Assembly (NCBI GenBank): GCA_036023115.1
Contig: JAYKKT010000091.1
Span: 36,575,001-36,639,000 of the forward strand
Origin: Brasenia schreberi
Taxonomy: Eukaryota > Streptophyta > Magnoliopsida > Nymphaeales > Cabombaceae
Reading direction: 5' to 3'
Length of the DNA: 64,000 nucleotides
Shown: piece after piece, positions 62,324 through 64,000 of the stretch
How positions within the stretch are numbered: position 1 is the first letter of the stretch
How the letters are laid out: the number at the start of each line of letters is the position of its first letter
Notes under the pieces: generated by a model
What the model saw: the letters and a program-made list of their open reading frames with translations, nothing else
What the model was told of the DNA's origin: nothing
Databases searched by the model: none
Translations under genes and position numbers: made by a program

Positions 62324-63827
62324 TTGAAAGAACCCTTTCCCAACCACGCAAGCACCAACGGGAAGGGCAAAGAGGTACGCTCTCTCTCACTTAAAACTCG
62401 TGGAATGGAGCATGCATTGCATACAATACACACTACTTGCTACATACCACTTGCTCTCGTAATAAAAAAAGCCAAGCAAGTAGTGATCCGTGGAGCGCTT
62501 AGAGTCATGCCTCTGGCTAGAGCCTTTTTAGAAATCCGCGATACTCCGAAGCATCAAGATAGAGCTAAGATAGGAACGAGCCTTAGGAAAGGTATGGGCG
62601 AGGTGACTAGGTCCGGGAGGATCTATCAACCCCCACACTTAGCCAAAAATTCTAGCAAGGAAGTGGTCGTTATACCCAGTCCTTCAAAAGCATGCATCCC
62701 TAATGCACCTCATGGCATGGACAAGGGTAAAAACATGGTGTTAACCCTTTATGATTTCAAACTATACCTTTCTAAAATTCCTATAAACATGTCTATCCTA
62801 GAGTTGATACAAACCTCACCTAGACATGGACGAGTCTTAGAAGGGATCCTAGAAAGGGCACCCCTCCATAACTCTCGAGTCCTTATCCTTCTTGGTCTCC
62901 CCTATATGTGTTAAGGCCCCCATCGTGTTTACAGAGGATGAGTTGGAAAGACCCTACATGACCCATAACCAAGCCTTGCATATAGAAGTGGTTTTGAATC
63001 ACCACACTCTAGACAAGTGTTTGGTCGATGGGGGAGGAGGTCTAAATATCCTTCCGTTGCATGTGGCCTTCTAAGTATGAGTCACCGTGACCTGTTTAGA
63101 ACCAAGCTCCATCGTTATCACGGGATACGATGGTAATGCATCCCATCCCTTAAGAGTTATAGAATTACCCATGAAAGTTGGAAACATTAGATACAAGGGG
63201 CTGTTTCATGTCTTAGACATAAACCCCCATTACAACCTCCTGTTTCATGTCTTAGACATAAACCCCCATTACAACCTCCTGTTAGGAAGGCCATGGATTC
63301 ATAGCCTCCGGGCTGTGCCTTCCACATTCCATAAATGTGTAAAAATCCCACATGAAGATCAAGTAGTGGTAATTCTAGGAGAGGATCACCCACAACTCAA
63401 GGGAATCCAGAATTTTCCTTGCATATCGAGTCATCCATTTCATGAACCAAGTGTGGGAAACCTTTCCCTACCATTAGCCAAGTCTTCCTTGGTCGATCCC
63501 CACCTAGGAGTCGTGCACTCCTTAGGAAAACCCAAGTCAATTGTGTACATCCAAGGGCAACCCAAGCCATGCCCGAGTGAAGCGCATCCTTCTAAAGTCA
63601 TCTCCATCCTAGGAAAACCTAAATCACCCTTTATCCCTAAACCCCTAGACCAACTTAGACCTGTGTATGTGCATGATATGGATGACACCAAGTTCCAAGG
63701 CCATCCTTTGTACAAAATTTTTTCAAAACTGAAGAAACCTTGGAACATGATGTTAAACATGGGATACACACACCCTATCAAGGCCTGGGGGTACATAACA
63801 AGGTCATCTAGAGCCAATCTTACCTAA
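62324..63827 (+). pseudogene. gypsy gag-protease region remnant
   Basis: Open pieces 62324-62914, 62892-63074 and 63087-63827 lie in different frames. The retroviral-type protease centre is recognisable as HTLDKCLVDGGGGLNILPLH (63004-63063), with DGGGG where the family has D(S/T/G)GS. A later block, NLLLGRPWIHSLRAVPST (63271-63324), is typical of the C-terminal part of gypsy proteases. The segment before it carries a 39-bp in-frame tandem duplication (63201-63278). Confidence 0.75.
63201..63278. repeat. 39-bp perfect tandem duplication
   Basis: Two identical units, 63201-63239 and 63240-63278, each starting CTGTTTCATGTCTTAGACAT. It adds 13 residues (LFHVLDINPHYNL twice) in the protease domain. 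Confidence 0.95.
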
Positions 63828-64000
63828 TCCTAATCCGAGTTGATATGGATTGGGCTATACCCCATCCATACCCCCCGAGCCACCACTTAAGACCACTTGG
63901 GTCAAGGGTGCTCTAGAATCTCCTAAAACCGAGACCTATGACTTAGACCTCTTGTTTAGAGCCTAATTCATGGTGTTTTCTTTGTAGGTTTGATGGAAGA

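Larger units (their letters stand above)
59080..64000 (+). mobile_element. Ty3/gypsy LTR retrotransposon, 5' part, continues past the window
   Basis: Starts TGTAAACACCCAAAATC inside the RTE tail and has a long LTR (59080-60777), then a candidate primer-binding site, gag, zinc knuckle and protease regions. Reverse transcriptase, integrase and the 3' LTR are not reached. The gag frame is broken by stops and a 47-bp RTE insertion, and the protease region by a duplication. Because the gag is followed by a gap-rich protease and the LTR exceeds 1.5 kb, it resembles the Tat/Athila-like branch, but without RT this stays open. Confidence 0.88.

Overview
This is nuclear DNA of a flowering plant. The coding regions are split by many GT-AG introns, the proteins have plant-type relatives, and most of the window is AT-rich intergenic DNA full of Ty1/copia, Ty3/gypsy, L1-type and RTE-type elements and CT/TA microsatellites. 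The species cannot be settled from the sequence.

Layout. 1-2,180: microsatellites and nothing recognisable. 2,181-2,770 (minus): first exon of a PINOID-like AGC kinase; the catalytic C-lobe is not in the window. 2,771-8,543: little recognisable. 8,544-9,546 (minus): decayed TPR-family gene with a stop and a lost splice donor. 10,544-10,972 (plus): small intact gene for a probable thylakoid protein. 10,973-28,590: repeat-rich, with a 157-bp tandem duplication, a ~50-bp satellite-like array, an L1-type LINE relic and a nested pair in which a copia element (22,762-27,921) sits inside an RTE relic. 28,588-41,113 (plus): complete 15-coding-exon gene for a five-RRM MRD1/RBM19-type ribosome biogenesis protein, whose start codon appears to be split by an intron. 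44,160 to beyond 57,954 (plus): 5' part of a gene resembling plant RING-type E3 ligases; the RING exon is not in the window. 59,080-64,000: 5' LTR, gag and protease region of a Ty3/gypsy element cut off by the window end.

The strongest unifying pattern is one RTE-clade LINE family. At least ten 5'-truncated copies lie in 64 kb, all ending in the same tail (CTAGTATG-GAAAAGGCTTAGTTG then TTG repeats). Seven have recognisable target-site duplications of 11-18 bp, and two are only 47 and 57 bp long. These copies sit in introns of both large genes and inside or under the copia and gypsy elements, so their relative ages can be read. The two large genes are adjacent and co-oriented (about 3 kb apart) but unrelated in function: one is nucleolar rRNA processing, the other a presumed ubiquitin ligase.
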